A DNA stretch of 21,303 nt from CANNDT01 sp945876205 (GCA_947503365.1 CANNDT010000082.1:1-21303); one strand, 5' to 3'; positions 1 through 7,463 are shown, numbered from the stretch's first letter. Numbers and translations are program-made. The notes: generated from the letters alone by a model not told the origin.

Positions 1-819
1 GTGGTGCTCCGTCGCGCGGAGAACCCCGCGCTGGGCGAGCGCATCGGCGATGACATCGTGACCGCCTCTGGCACGACCTTGCTGGGCGCCGACAACAAGG
101 CCGGCGTCGCGGAGATCTACAGCGGTCATCACGTGCCGGTCGAAGACCTGCAGATCGCCGAAGGGCAGGCCACGGCCATCCTTCTGGAGGCCGGCGTCGA
201 CGCACGGTGGATCTCCTGCGATCGCGGTGACGATGCGGAGATCGAGGTCCCGCCCGAGTGCGGGCGGCCGCCCGGGCCGAAAGAGCTGGTGCTGCGGATG
301 CGGCCGGCCGGCCTCATCCCGGGCACGCACGATGTGTCGATGGGGTCGTCGCTCGTTGGCGCCGGCGCGTCAGGAATGCCGGTCTTCTCGACCGTGCATC
401 CCGACCGCGTGACCGTCGTTGCCGACGCCGCCCGGGTAGACCGTCGCGTGCTCCTGGGGCGGGCGATCGCGCACGAGATCGGCCACCTGCTGCTCGACAC
501 GTCGCGTCATGCCGAGCGCGGCCTGATGCGCGCGAGGTGGTCCACGCGCGAGCTCCGCCAAGAGGCGGACGCCGACTGGAAGTTCCTCCAGAGTGAGTCG
601 GAGACCATGGTCGCGGCTCTCGCCCGCCGTCACCGCGACTGGAGCAAGGATGGGTCGGCCGTGTCAAGGAACTCCGGAGCCTTAAACCCCGTCGCGTTGG
701 TCATGACGACCGTGCCGACGCCAGCCCCCGCCTTTCTTGTCGAAGAAGCAGACGCCGTCCACGCGGGCTCAGAGATGAGTGAATCGCGCTGGTCGTCGTG
801 GCCAGACGACGAAACGTGA
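1..819 (+). CDS. Chimeric protein: peptidase T fragment fused to HEIGH zinc metalloprotease domain (5' partial)
   Basis: Frame 1 is open from the first base, so the gene probably begins left of the window; the GTG at position 1 need not be its start. Residues 4-39 read like the middle of peptidase T (M20 tripeptide aminopeptidase), including TTLLGADNKAGVAE, where the Asp of GAD bridges the two zinc ions in that family. From about residue 40 the sequence changes to a different family: a small zincin-like domain with two cysteines (73, 87) typical of exported proteins, HEIGH at 158-162, a further His at 170 and a GLM turn near 176. The last 45 residues look unstructured. Neither half is complete: the peptidase lacks its remaining ligands and lid domain, and the protease lacks the signal peptide expected for its family. 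It may be a gene fusion left by a deletion, or an assembly chimera. The HEIGH domain is clear; whether it is active is unknown. Confidence 0.7.
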   Translation: MVLRRAENPALGERIGDDIVTASGTTLLGADNKAGVAEIYSGHHVPVEDLQIAEGQATAILLEAGVDARWISCDRGDDAEIEVPPECGRPPGPKELVLRMRPAGLIPGTHDVSMGSSLVGAGASGMPVFSTVHPDRVTVVADAARVDRRVLLGRAIAHEIGHLLLDTSRHAERGLMRARWSTRELRQEADADWKFLQSESETMVAALARRHRDWSKDGSAVSRNSGALNPVALVMTTVPTPAPAFLVEEADAVHAGSEMSESRWSSWPDDET

Positions 820-1041
820 GAAGTGTGGGCGGAAGAGTTTCTGCGGACTCACACGGGTTCGAATCGTGCCGAAAATTGGCGGTCCGTCTTCGTGCCGATT
901 CGCAACGAGCCGAAGGCGAGTTGCGATGCGCCTGGAGCCGGGCTGGGTGTTCGGGACGATTTCCGCAACTGGCTGGTAACCGCCATCAATTTCTAACGAG
1001 TTCCATCGAACGCGGTCACGCGCAGTCGATGTGGACACGTC
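820..1041. other. Intergenic region, no supported gene
   Basis: This region lies between the left-edge chimera and the end of mazF. A T-arm-like stretch with GGGTTCGAATCG occurs near 857-875, but no acceptor, D-arm or well-paired anticodon stem goes with it. Short open frames here look unlike proteins. I see no promoter or terminator that I would defend. Confidence 0.4.
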
Positions 1042-1377
1042 CTACGAACGTGCGGCTAGACCGAGAAACACGAGAACGGCACGATTCACACGAACCATGT
1101 CTTCCTCCGCGAGCCTTCCGACCCGTTTCTGCATTTTCGATTTCGCCACCGTCGTGATCTTGTCGATCATCACGTGGCTGGTGGCGTTGAGGCCGTTCAG
1201 TCTTGTTGGTTCGATCGGCAGTCTGATCAGCGGAGCGTCCACAATCTGGGTCGTAAACGGACACAGCGTAATCGACGCGGTTCCTGCGAAGACATCGTCT
1301 TGGATGATGACCGCCGGTCGTGGCTTGCCCGCGTAGTCAGATCCACCAGCGACCGTCCAGATCTCCGCTCGCTTCAT
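1042..1377 (-). CDS. mazF: MazF/PemK-family endoribonuclease toxin
   Basis: A 111-residue protein of the MazF/PemK toxin family, whose members cut mRNA in the cytoplasm and halt growth when not held by their antitoxin. The N-terminus MKRAEIWTV, the block KPRPAVIIQDD (about 18-28), the LCPFTT strand and DKITTVAKSKMQKRVGRL (about 72-89) are the usual family blocks; the Arg in the first and the Thr/Ser in the last correspond to the catalytic area. Length is normal. The ATG overlaps the TGA of the antitoxin gene by 4 nt (ATGA at 1374-1377), with no strong Shine-Dalgarno of its own, so translation is probably coupled. This fits tight toxin/antitoxin stoichiometry. The reading frame is intact, so I expect a functional toxin. 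Confidence 0.9.
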   Translation of the reverse strand: MKRAEIWTVAGGSDYAGKPRPAVIIQDDVFAGTASITLCPFTTQIVDAPLIRLPIEPTRLNGLNATSHVMIDKITTVAKSKMQKRVGRLAEEDMVRVNRAVLVFLGLAARS

Positions 1378-1598
1378 TCAGCATTCCACTCGGAGATCGC
1401 ATCGACGAATGCCTGCTCGCCGGCCTCGACCGGGCTGGCGGCAACAAGGCGCGATTGACGGCGGGCTTCTCGAGCGAACGTGCGGGACCGCACGTCCGGG
1501 ACCCAGATTTGGATGGGCCGCAGCCCACGGCGACGTAACCGCTCGCGATGAGCGCGCACCTTGTCACGAGAAGCGGACTTCGTGGAGACGGTTGCCAT
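1374..1598 (-). CDS. mazE: MazE-family antitoxin (DUF3018 type)
   Basis: A 74-residue protein directly upstream of mazF. It matches the DUF3018 antitoxin type: the basic segment RDKVRAHRERLRRRGLRPIQ, then IWVPDVRS, EARRQSRLVAAS and an acidic C-terminus ending ISEWNAE. In this family the N-terminal half binds DNA and the C-terminal tail wraps the toxin. The start ATG at 1596-1598 gives the usual N-terminus MATVSTKS. There is no Shine-Dalgarno; a perfect palindrome sits 4 nt upstream instead, likely the operator for autorepression. Antitoxin before toxin with a 4-nt overlap is the classic layout. Confidence 0.86.
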   Translation of the reverse strand: MATVSTKSASRDKVRAHRERLRRRGLRPIQIWVPDVRSRTFAREARRQSRLVAASPVEAGEQAFVDAISEWNAE

Positions 1599-1602
1599 GA
1601 TT

Positions 1603-1642
1603 GGTTACATGTAACCTACCACGCTGCGCGGAGACCGTCCAA
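1603..1642 (-). promoter_or_regulatory. Candidate mazEF promoter with 14-bp palindromic operator
   Basis: GGTTACATGTAACC at 1603-1616 is a perfect 14-bp palindrome 4 nt before the mazE ATG. On the minus strand a -35-like TTGGAC (1637-1642) and a -10-like TAGGTT (1613-1618) are 18 bp apart, so the palindrome would overlap the -10 and transcription start. That is where a MazE or MazEF repressor would be expected to bind. The promoter hexamers are weak matches; the palindrome is certain. Confidence 0.5.
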
Positions 1643-1765
1643 GGGGCGGGACGTCGCGCCCCGGCAGCGTGTCGTCGGATTTCTGACGGTGAGAGCCGGA
1701 CAGCGACGACACGCCACGCGGCGACGAACCCGAGACCATTTCGTCGAAGACTGAGCCTCGGCCCT

Positions 1766-1771
1766 TACAAT
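1766..1771 (+). promoter_or_regulatory. Candidate -10 element upstream of first amidase
   Basis: TACAAT lies in the gene-poor stretch 1599-1897 between the divergent mazEF operon and the amidase gene. I find no convincing -35 at normal spacing. It would give a leader of about 70-120 nt depending on the amidase start. The rest of that stretch shows nothing else I can support. Confidence 0.25.
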
Positions 1772-1897
1772 CCTTCGGTCACGGAAGCAGCCTCAGACGC
1801 CCATGCCACCACGCCGCGCACGCCAATTCGGACCCAGTACAGACTGATGAAGAGACCACACATCCGACGTGTTCGTGTTGACCGATCGTCGGCCGTC

Positions 1898-3439
1898 ATG
1901 GTCGACCGGCCGATTTCCCGGCGCACCGTAATCGGCCTACTGGGCGCGAGTGCGTTCGTGCACGCCGCCGGGTGCGGGGCGAACTCCTCGACCTCGCAAC
2001 GCGGCGCGGATCCCGCGGCGCCTCTCCACTATCTGACTCTTGCAGACATCGGTCGGCGCATCGAGTCGCGTGACGTCTCGCCAGTCGATCTGACGGAGCG
2101 GATGCTGGACCGAATCGCGACGCTCGATCGCGGTCTCAAGAGCTACGCCACCGTGATGAGGGAGGAGGCGCTGGCGGCGGCTCGCACCGCCGAGCGGGAC
2201 ATCCGTGCAGGCCGATATCGCGGGCCGCTACACGGTGTGCCGGTGGCGGTGAAAGATCTGTGCTACACGAAGGGTGTTCGTACCATGGGTGGCACCAGGG
2301 TTCGAGAGAATTTCGTCCCGGATGTCGACGCCACCGTCGTGTCGAGGCTGCGAGATGCCGGTGCGGTGCTGCTCGGCAAACTGAATCTGTCGGAGGGCGC
2401 AACGGCGGGCTACAACCCGGCGCGCGACGTGCCCCTCAATCCGTGGAATCCGGATCGTTGGCCCGGGATGTCATCGAGCGGATCCGGCGTCGCGACGGCT
2501 GCGGGCTTGTGTTACGCGGCCATCGGCACCGATACCGGCGGATCGATTCGAAACCCAGCGTCCGCCAACGGCGTGGTCGGACTCAAACCCACCTACGGTC
2601 GTGTCAGTCGCTTCGGCGTGCTGGCGATGGCCAACTCGCTCGATCACGTCGGCCCGATGGCGCGAAGCGTCGCGGACGTCGCCATCATGTTCGATGCGAT
2701 CGCTGGACGGGATCCGAAAGATTCGACGTCGCTCGACGCTCCAGCGCCGCAGGCATTCAAGGAGCTGACGAAGGACATCCGCCGCATACGAATCGGCGTC
2801 GATCGCGACTACGCGCTCAAGGGCATCGATGGCGGTCAGGCGGCGGCGATCGACAGGGCGTTGCAGGTGCTCGGCGGCCTGGGTGCAACGATCGTCGACG
2901 TTCGGATGCCGGATCTCAGCGGAGTGATTGAGATCTGGTCGGCAATCTGCGGATCGGAGATCGCGGCGGCGCACGCGGCGACTTACCCGTCGCGCGCCAG
3001 CGACTACGGTCCATACATGCGCGAGTTCCTTGCCACCGGTGCGCGGGTGACGCCGCAGCAGTTGACGGCGGCGCGTGAGCGCCGCGAGGCGTTCACTGGC
3101 AAGTTCGCGGCCCTCCTCGAATCAGTCGACGCGATAGCCGGCCCCTCTGGCGGCGATCCGGCTTGGCCGATCACGCACGCCATTCAGGTCGGCTCGCTGC
3201 CGGAATATCACAAGGCGTGGTCCGCGGCTTCGCCGCGCAGCGCCGAGTTCACGATGCCGATGGATCTCGCCGGCGTGCCGGCGATCTGCTTGCCCTGTGG
3301 CTTCTCGTCCGATGGTCTGCCGTACAGCATTCAGTTCACTGGACGACGCCTCGCCGAAGCCACGTTGTGCCGGATCGCGTACGCCTACGAACAGGCGACG
3401 GCGTGGCACACGCGTCACCCGACCTTGAAGACAGCGTGA
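1898..3439 (+). CDS. Exported amidase-signature family enzyme (Tat, possible lipoprotein)
   Basis: An amidase-signature (AS) hydrolase of 513 residues that cleaves a carboxamide bond; the substrate cannot be told from sequence. The Ser-cisSer-Lys triad is complete: K119 in VAVKD, S192 in GMSSSGSG and S216 in DTGGSIR, with the standard 24-residue gap between the two serines. The start was placed at ATG 1898 because it gives SRRTVIGLLGASAFVHAAGC (7-26), a twin-arginine signal ending in a lipobox-like AAGC. ATG 1847 is in frame and would add 17 residues; the frame stays open further up to 1601, but that stretch is unlike protein and overlaps the mazE operator. No clear ribosome site precedes either ATG. 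It is not GatA, since GatA is cytosolic. It runs alone, with tRNA-Gln convergent downstream. Confidence 0.85.
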   Translation: MVDRPISRRTVIGLLGASAFVHAAGCGANSSTSQRGADPAAPLHYLTLADIGRRIESRDVSPVDLTERMLDRIATLDRGLKSYATVMREEALAAARTAERDIRAGRYRGPLHGVPVAVKDLCYTKGVRTMGGTRVRENFVPDVDATVVSRLRDAGAVLLGKLNLSEGATAGYNPARDVPLNPWNPDRWPGMSSSGSGVATAAGLCYAAIGTDTGGSIRNPASANGVVGLKPTYGRVSRFGVLAMANSLDHVGPMARSVADVAIMFDAIAGRDPKDSTSLDAPAPQAFKELTKDIRRIRIGVDRDYALKGIDGGQAAAIDRALQVLGGLGATIVDVRMPDLSGVIEIWSAICGSEIAAAHAATYPSRASDYGPYMREFLATGARVTPQQLTAARERREAFTGKFAALLESVDAIAGPSGGDPAWPITHAIQVGSLPEYHKAWSAASPRSAEFTMPMDLAGVPAICLPCGFSSDGLPYSIQFTGRRLAEATLCRIAYAYEQATAWHTRHPTLKTA

Positions 3440-3458
3440 CGGAGAGTTGCGGAAGAGC

Positions 3459-3532
3459 TGGCTGGGAGGCAGGGATTCGAACCCCGATAACCACGTCCAG
3501 AGCGTGGTGTCCTACCGTTGAACGACCTCCCA
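3459..3532 (-). tRNA. tRNA-Gln (anticodon CTG), CCA encoded
   Basis: On the minus strand TGGGAGG (3532-3526) pairs with CCTCCCA (3469-3463). The anticodon stem CCACG/CGTGG encloses the loop CTCTGGA with anticodon CTG, reading CAG codons. The T-arm contains GGTTCGAATCC. Discriminator G (3462) is followed by genomic CCA (3461-3459). All arms pair. Confidence 0.95.
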
Positions 3533-3569
3533 GTGCAGGACGCGGATTTCGCAGAGGCTGGAACTTCCA

Positions 3570-3599
3570 ATTGTAGTCAGATCACGAGGACTGCAGCAA
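3570..3599 (-). promoter_or_regulatory. Candidate tRNA-Gln promoter
   Basis: On the minus strand TTGCTG (3599-3594) and TACAAT (3575-3570) are separated by 18 bp, about 38 nt upstream of the tRNA 5' end. TACAAT differs from the -10 consensus by one base; the -35 keeps the TTG. The position suits a tRNA precursor leader. Confidence 0.5.
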
Positions 3600-3650
3600 G
3601 GACGGGGAGGCCTAGCGCGCCGAAGCTCGCAGAAGCGAGAGTAGGGATCG

Positions 3651-3692
3651 TACAAAAGAATAGCGGCCGGGCGCTATGCGCGCCGCAGCCGC
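3651..3692 (-). terminator. Intrinsic terminator of the KGG protein gene
   Basis: Read on the minus strand, a hairpin (GCGGC and GGCGC pairing with GCGCC and GCCGC, small internal loop, loop GCATA) is followed by TATTCTTTT. It lies about 32 nt after the KGG gene stop and before the tRNA-Gln promoter, so it would separate the two units. Confidence 0.6.
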
Positions 3693-3724
3693 TTGAACTC
3701 AACTCTTACTAAAAAACGAGCGGA

Positions 3725-3994
3725 TTAACGAATCTGCTCGTTCTGATTTTTGTCGCCGGCCTGCTCGCTGGCATCCGGTGAGCCCTGGTTCGACGGCATA
3801 TCGCCGCCCTGATTCGTCAGCTCTGAGCGCCGACGATGGCTCGCCATTCCACCCTTGCGGCCGGCTTCGCGCGCTTCCTCGCTGGTCCACTCATGGGCCG
3901 TGCCCTTCTCATGGGCTGCCTTGCCGCCCTTGCTGGCGATCTCACGCTGCTTCGAGCGATCCATCGAGGCGAATCCGCGGTCCTCTTTAGCCAC
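3725..3994 (-). CDS. KGG-repeat stress-induced protein (YciG/con-10 type)
   Basis: A small, very hydrophilic 89-residue protein. It carries two copies of the KGG motif of the stress-induced (con-10/YciG) family: RGFASMDRSKQREIASKGG (about 6-24) and SEEAREAGRKGGMASH (about 38-53). The C-terminal tail is rich in Gly, Asn, Gln and Ser and looks disordered. The frame is open upstream to 4177, but the start is GTG 3994: AGGAGG lies 5 nt before it, and it gives the usual family start (V/M)AKEDRGFASMD. Members are linked to stationary-phase and desiccation stress; the molecular role is not established. An intrinsic terminator follows. Confidence 0.82.
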   Translation of the reverse strand: MAKEDRGFASMDRSKQREIASKGGKAAHEKGTAHEWTSEEAREAGRKGGMASHRRRSELTNQGGDMPSNQGSPDASEQAGDKNQNEQIR

Positions 3995-3999
3995 ACTAT

Positions 4000-4005
4000 C
4001 CTCCT
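4000..4005 (-). promoter_or_regulatory. Ribosome binding site deciding the KGG protein start
   Basis: A perfect AGGAGG with a 5-nt spacer to GTG 3994. It is one of only three strong Shine-Dalgarno sites I see in the window and it rules out the longer upstream frame. Confidence 0.8.
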
Positions 4006-4106
4006 GCCACAATCCGGTTTGGCCCGGAACCGCCACTCGGCTCACAGACCCTCGTGTTCGCACGCTTCGGCTGCAACTGAGGTGCCACGGCTCATGAGAC
4101 AGTTCC

Positions 4107-4135
4107 CGTAAGTCACAACCGCATATGAACTTACG
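4107..4135. repeat. Inverted repeat in the gltX-KGG intergenic region
   Basis: CGTAAGT (4107-4113) and ACTTACG (4129-4135) are perfect 7-nt inverted arms 15 nt apart, about 113 nt upstream of the KGG protein start and after the end of gltX. No T-run follows, so it is not an intrinsic terminator. It could be a regulator site for the stress gene. The rest of 3995-4248 holds nothing I can name. Confidence 0.35.
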
Positions 4136-4248
4136 AAATGTCGAAGCCAATGAGCCACGGCAGAAATGCGGTGGCACGAAAAGTTGAGGATGAGCTGGCG
4201 AATGCGAGGGCTCGTCAGCCGCTTGCGTTATTGTTCGCGAATACTCGC

Positions 4249-5721
4249 TTACGAACGAGTGGCAAGGAAAAGCAGAAGTCGATCAAGCCGGGCGATCGTG
4301 CGCGCCTTGCCGAGCAGCGCAAGCACCTCAAATAGACCGGGACTGGTGGTCCGACCCGTCACAGCCACCCGTACCGCATGGATGAGCACGCCGGGCTTAA
4401 TGCCCCGTTCGGCTGCCGATCCACGCACCGCGGTTTCCACATGTGGCTCATCGAAGGGAATGGCCGTGTCCAGGGTCCCTTTCAGCGCCGCGATATGTCC
4501 CGCGAGGCCGGAGGTAGATAAATGTTTCTCGATCGCCTCCGGATCGAACTCAACCGTATCCACGAGAAAAGGACGCGCGAGGTCGACGAAATCGGTCAGG
4601 CGCTTCGCCCGGGGACGCAGCAAATCGAGCAACCGGTGCAGCCACGCCTGATCGATGCCGCTGACGAGGGGGGGCCACAGGCCGGCCTCCCCGAGAAACG
4701 GCTCCACGGCCTTCGCCAGTTGGTCGACCGGAAGCCGGGCGATGTACTGCCCATTCATCCAATCCAGCTTCTCGGTGTTGAAGACGGCGTTGCCGCCGCT
4801 GATCCCGTCGAGCGAGAAGCTCTCGACGAGCTCGTTCATCGACATCAGCTCGCGGTCGTCGCCGGGCGACCAGCCCAGGAGCGCGAGAAAATTGACCATC
4901 GCCTCGGCGAGGTAGCCTTGCCGCCGGTACTCGGTGACCGAGGTCGCGCCGTGACGCTTGCTCAGGCGCTTCTTGTCAGCGCCCAGGATCAACGGCACAT
5001 GCGCAAAGCGCGGTGTCGTGGCGCCGAACGCCTCGAAGAGCAGCACGTGCTTCGGCGTGTTGGAGATGTGATCGTCGCCGCGGATGACGTCGGTGATCGC
5101 CATGTCGATGTCGTCGACGACGACCGAGAGGTGATAGGTCGGATAGAGGTCCGACCGCAGGATCACGAAGTCTTCGATGTGGGCGGTGTCGAATTCGATC
5201 CGTCCCTTGACCTGGTCGTCAAACCCGGTGCTGCCGGTCCGAACCTTGAAGCGGATGGCCCGCGGCGCGCCTGCGGCCTCGAGCTCGGACACTTTTTCCG
5301 CTGAAAGCGAGAGACATGCGCGGTCGTACCGCCAGGCTTCGCCGCGCGCCTCGGCCTTCTCACGCTCTTCGCGGAGACGATCGGCAGAGCAGTAGCAGTA
5401 GTACGCATGCCCCGCGGTGAGCAGTTGCGATGCCGCGGTGCGGTAGCGATCCAGTCGCTCGGATTGAAAGTAGGGCGCATGCGGCCCACCGACCTCCGGC
5501 CCCTCATTCCAGTCGAGCCCGAGCCAGCGCAGCCCTTCGAGAATGCCGGTGACCATGTCGGCCGACGATCGCTCGACGTCCGTGTCTTCGATGCGCAGGA
5601 CGAACGTCCCGCCGTGCCGCCGCGCGTAGAGCCAGTTGAAGAGCGCCGTGCGGGCGCCGCCGACGTGGAGGTAACCGGTGGGAGAGGGCGCAAATCTGAC
5701 GCGTGGTGCCACGCGCCTCAT
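4249..5721 (-). CDS. gltX: Glutamyl-tRNA synthetase
   Basis: A class I aminoacyl-tRNA synthetase of 490 residues that charges tRNA-Glu with glutamate, and in organisms using the GatCAB route also tRNA-Gln. The HIGH signature appears as PSPTGYLHVGG (12-22) and the KMSKS signature as KRLSK (251-255). RIEDTD (43-48) and IRGDDHISNTP (213-223) are family blocks. C109, C111 and C136 resemble zinc-site cysteines; a fourth ligand is not obvious. The C-terminal anticodon-binding region is complete. The ATG at 5721 has no Shine-Dalgarno. It follows the amidase stop by 13 nt, so the two may be co-transcribed. Confidence 0.96.
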   Translation of the reverse strand: MRRVAPRVRFAPSPTGYLHVGGARTALFNWLYARRHGGTFVLRIEDTDVERSSADMVTGILEGLRWLGLDWNEGPEVGGPHAPYFQSERLDRYRTAASQLLTAGHAYYCYCSADRLREEREKAEARGEAWRYDRACLSLSAEKVSELEAAGAPRAIRFKVRTGSTGFDDQVKGRIEFDTAHIEDFVILRSDLYPTYHLSVVVDDIDMAITDVIRGDDHISNTPKHVLLFEAFGATTPRFAHVPLILGADKKRLSKRHGATSVTEYRRQGYLAEAMVNFLALLGWSPGDDRELMSMNELVESFSLDGISGGNAVFNTEKLDWMNGQYIARLPVDQLAKAVEPFLGEAGLWPPLVSGIDQAWLHRLLDLLRPRAKRLTDFVDLARPFLVDTVEFDPEAIEKHLSTSGLAGHIAALKGTLDTAIPFDEPHVETAVRGSAAERGIKPGVLIHAVRVAVTGRTTSPGLFEVLALLGKARTIARLDRLLLFLATRS

Positions 5722-5734
5722 TGTATTTCGCCTG

Positions 5735-7393
5735 TTACCGCCCGAGCGTGTCTGCCGGCAGCGCCGGCGTGTGTTTCGGCAGCACGCGCGCGTGTGTCGC
5801 TTGCTCGAAATCGTAGGCGTAGCCGAGAAGCTTTGGCTCGCTGAACGCCTGGCCCATGAACGAGATCGTCACTGGCAGGGCGTCCTTCGTCATGCCTGCG
5901 GGAACGGCGATATCGGGAAAGCCGGTCTCATCCGCGAAGAGCGATGCCGATTCACCGCCCACCACCGGGCCCGCTGCTGGAGCAGGCGCGGCTGGGGCTG
6001 GCGGTTGCAGCAGACCGGCCGGCCGGTTCGCGGTGGGATAGACGATGGCGTCGAGTTGGTACTTGGCGAAGATCGCTTCGACGCCAGCGGTGACGGCGCG
6101 GTAGCCCTCGTTCTTTGCGGCGAGGTAGACGGGATCGTTCATCTCGAGCGCGACAGAGTTGCTGTACCTCAGGCCGACGAGTTTTTCCGGGCTGCGATAC
6201 TGCGTGTTCGGATCCGCGGCCTTCGCAATCAGCTCCTCCAGTGTTCGCGGATAGCCGGGCTTCAGCGTCTTCAGGTAGGCGGCCATGAGCGCCTTGAACT
6301 CCGAGTTGCGAACCAGCGTGAAGACCGGCTGCTTCATCTGAAGCAGGTGATCGGGGAACGTGATCGGATCGACAATCACGGCCCCGAGCGTCTTCAGCGT
6401 GGCGATCGCCTCTTCGGAGATGCGAATGGTTTCGGGATCCGGCCCGGTGAAGTCGCGGCCGATGCCGATGCGCGCGCCTTTGAGCGAGCCGATCTTGAGG
6501 AACCGCGTGTAGTCCTTCTGGACCTTCCCGGCGCCGAGCTTTGTCGAATCGTCGGCGCGGTCCGGGCCCGCGAGCACGTTCAGGACCATGGCGACGTCGG
6601 ACACGTGGCGTGCGATCGGTCCGACGGTGTCGTAGTTCGCGAGCGGCAGAAGACCCGTACGGCTGACGAGGCCGCGGGTCGTCTTCAGTCCCACGACGCC
6701 ATTGGCTGCGGCGGGACCGCGAATCGATCCAGCGGTGTCGGTGCCGAGGCCGAGTTGGGCGAAGACCGCCGCGACCGACACGCCGGACCCGCCGCTCGAC
6801 GCGCCAGGTCCGCGGGTCGGATCGTGAGGGTTGCGCGTCTGGCCGCCCATCGAGCTGAAGCCGTCCGGGATCTGCCCCGCGCGAATGATGGCGGGATCAC
6901 GAGCGCCGATGACGCTGCCGCCGCCGGAGGCGAACTCGCTGAGATTGGTCTTGGCGAGGATGATGACGCCGGCGTCGCGCAGCTTCCTGACCACAAACGC
7001 ATCGGACGGGGGAATCGAGCCTTCGAGCAGTTGCGAGCCGCCCGTCGTCGGCAGGTCGCGCGTGTTGAAGTTGTCCTTCAGGACGATCGGGATGCCGTGC
7101 AGCGGGCCGCGCACGTTGCCGGCTTTGCGCTCGGCGTCGAGGGCGCGGGCGTCGTTGAGCGCGTTCGGGTTGAGCGCGATGACCGCGTTGAGGGTCGGGC
7201 CCTGCTTGTCGTAGGCGGCAATCCGGGCGAGATAGAGCTCGGTGAGCCGCTCCGCCGTGAGCGTGCCGTTCTTGAAGGCGACGTTCAGATCGGCGATCGT
7301 GGCGTTTGCCAGGTCCAGTGGCGTGGCCGACTGCGCCGAGACCACGCCAGCGGTCAAAAGAGCGAACAACAGCAAAAACGCCCGCTTCATCAT
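5735..7393 (-). CDS. Exported amidase-signature family enzyme
   Basis: A 552-residue AS-family hydrolase with a Sec signal peptide: the hydrophobic MMKRAFLLLFALLTAGVVSA segment is followed by a likely cleavage before QS. The triad is K106 (VLKDNFN), S199 (GASSGGSG) and S223 (DTAGSIR, with Ala where most members have Gly). A Pro/Ala-rich stretch, LLQPPAPAAPAPAAGPVVGG, interrupts the C-terminal part and probably forms a flexible loop. The frame starts at ATG 7405, but ATG 7393 is preferred because it puts the signal peptide at the N-terminus and lies 10 nt after TAGAAT; ATG 7390 is nearly equivalent. It precedes gltX by 13 nt on the same strand. The signal peptide argues against a GatA role. 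Substrate unknown. Confidence 0.88.
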   Translation of the reverse strand: MMKRAFLLLFALLTAGVVSAQSATPLDLANATIADLNVAFKNGTLTAERLTELYLARIAAYDKQGPTLNAVIALNPNALNDARALDAERKAGNVRGPLHGIPIVLKDNFNTRDLPTTGGSQLLEGSIPPSDAFVVRKLRDAGVIILAKTNLSEFASGGGSVIGARDPAIIRAGQIPDGFSSMGGQTRNPHDPTRGPGASSGGSGVSVAAVFAQLGLGTDTAGSIRGPAAANGVVGLKTTRGLVSRTGLLPLANYDTVGPIARHVSDVAMVLNVLAGPDRADDSTKLGAGKVQKDYTRFLKIGSLKGARIGIGRDFTGPDPETIRISEEAIATLKTLGAVIVDPITFPDHLLQMKQPVFTLVRNSEFKALMAAYLKTLKPGYPRTLEELIAKAADPNTQYRSPEKLVGLRYSNSVALEMNDPVYLAAKNEGYRAVTAGVEAIFAKYQLDAIVYPTANRPAGLLQPPAPAAPAPAAGPVVGGESASLFADETGFPDIAVPAGMTKDALPVTISFMGQAFSEPKLLGYAYDFEQATHARVLPKHTPALPADTLGR

Positions 7394-7403
7394 CTCGACC
7401 GGC

Positions 7404-7409
7404 ATTCTA
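7404..7409 (-). promoter_or_regulatory. TAGAAT -10 element, leaderless-type, second amidase
   Basis: TAGAAT on the minus strand ends 10 nt before ATG 7393. There is no Shine-Dalgarno. It fits the spacing seen at other genes in the window. Confidence 0.45.
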
Positions 7410-7431
7410 GCCGCGGTACGAGGGCGAAGCG

Positions 7432-7437
7432 TATACT
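7432..7437 (+). promoter_or_regulatory. Possible -10 of tRNA-Ser
   Basis: TATACT is a good -10 match about 60 nt before the tRNA 5' end. No matching -35 at normal spacing is visible, and a repeat-like block lies between it and the tRNA. Confidence 0.3.
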
Positions 7438-7463
7438 TAGCTTTCGTCTTGCGCGCGCGTCGG

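Noticed and set aside
855..880. tRNA-like T-arm (GGGTTCGAATCG) and anticodon-like arm near 837-852
   Set aside because: The T-stem does not pair properly, and there is no acceptor stem, D-arm or CCA. At best a decayed remnant; more likely chance.
1601..1897. Upstream extension of the first amidase to TTG 1601
   Set aside because: It overlaps the mazE operator region and is unlike protein; the Tat signal begins at ATG 1898.
4138..4335. 65-residue frame on the plus strand near the end of gltX
   Set aside because: It overlaps the gltX 3' end on the opposite strand and has no family resemblance or ribosome site; treated as a shadow.
1898..7393. The amidases as GatA of the Glu-tRNA amidotransferase
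   Set aside because: Both have export signals and no gatB or gatC is nearby; proximity to tRNA-Gln and gltX is not enough.
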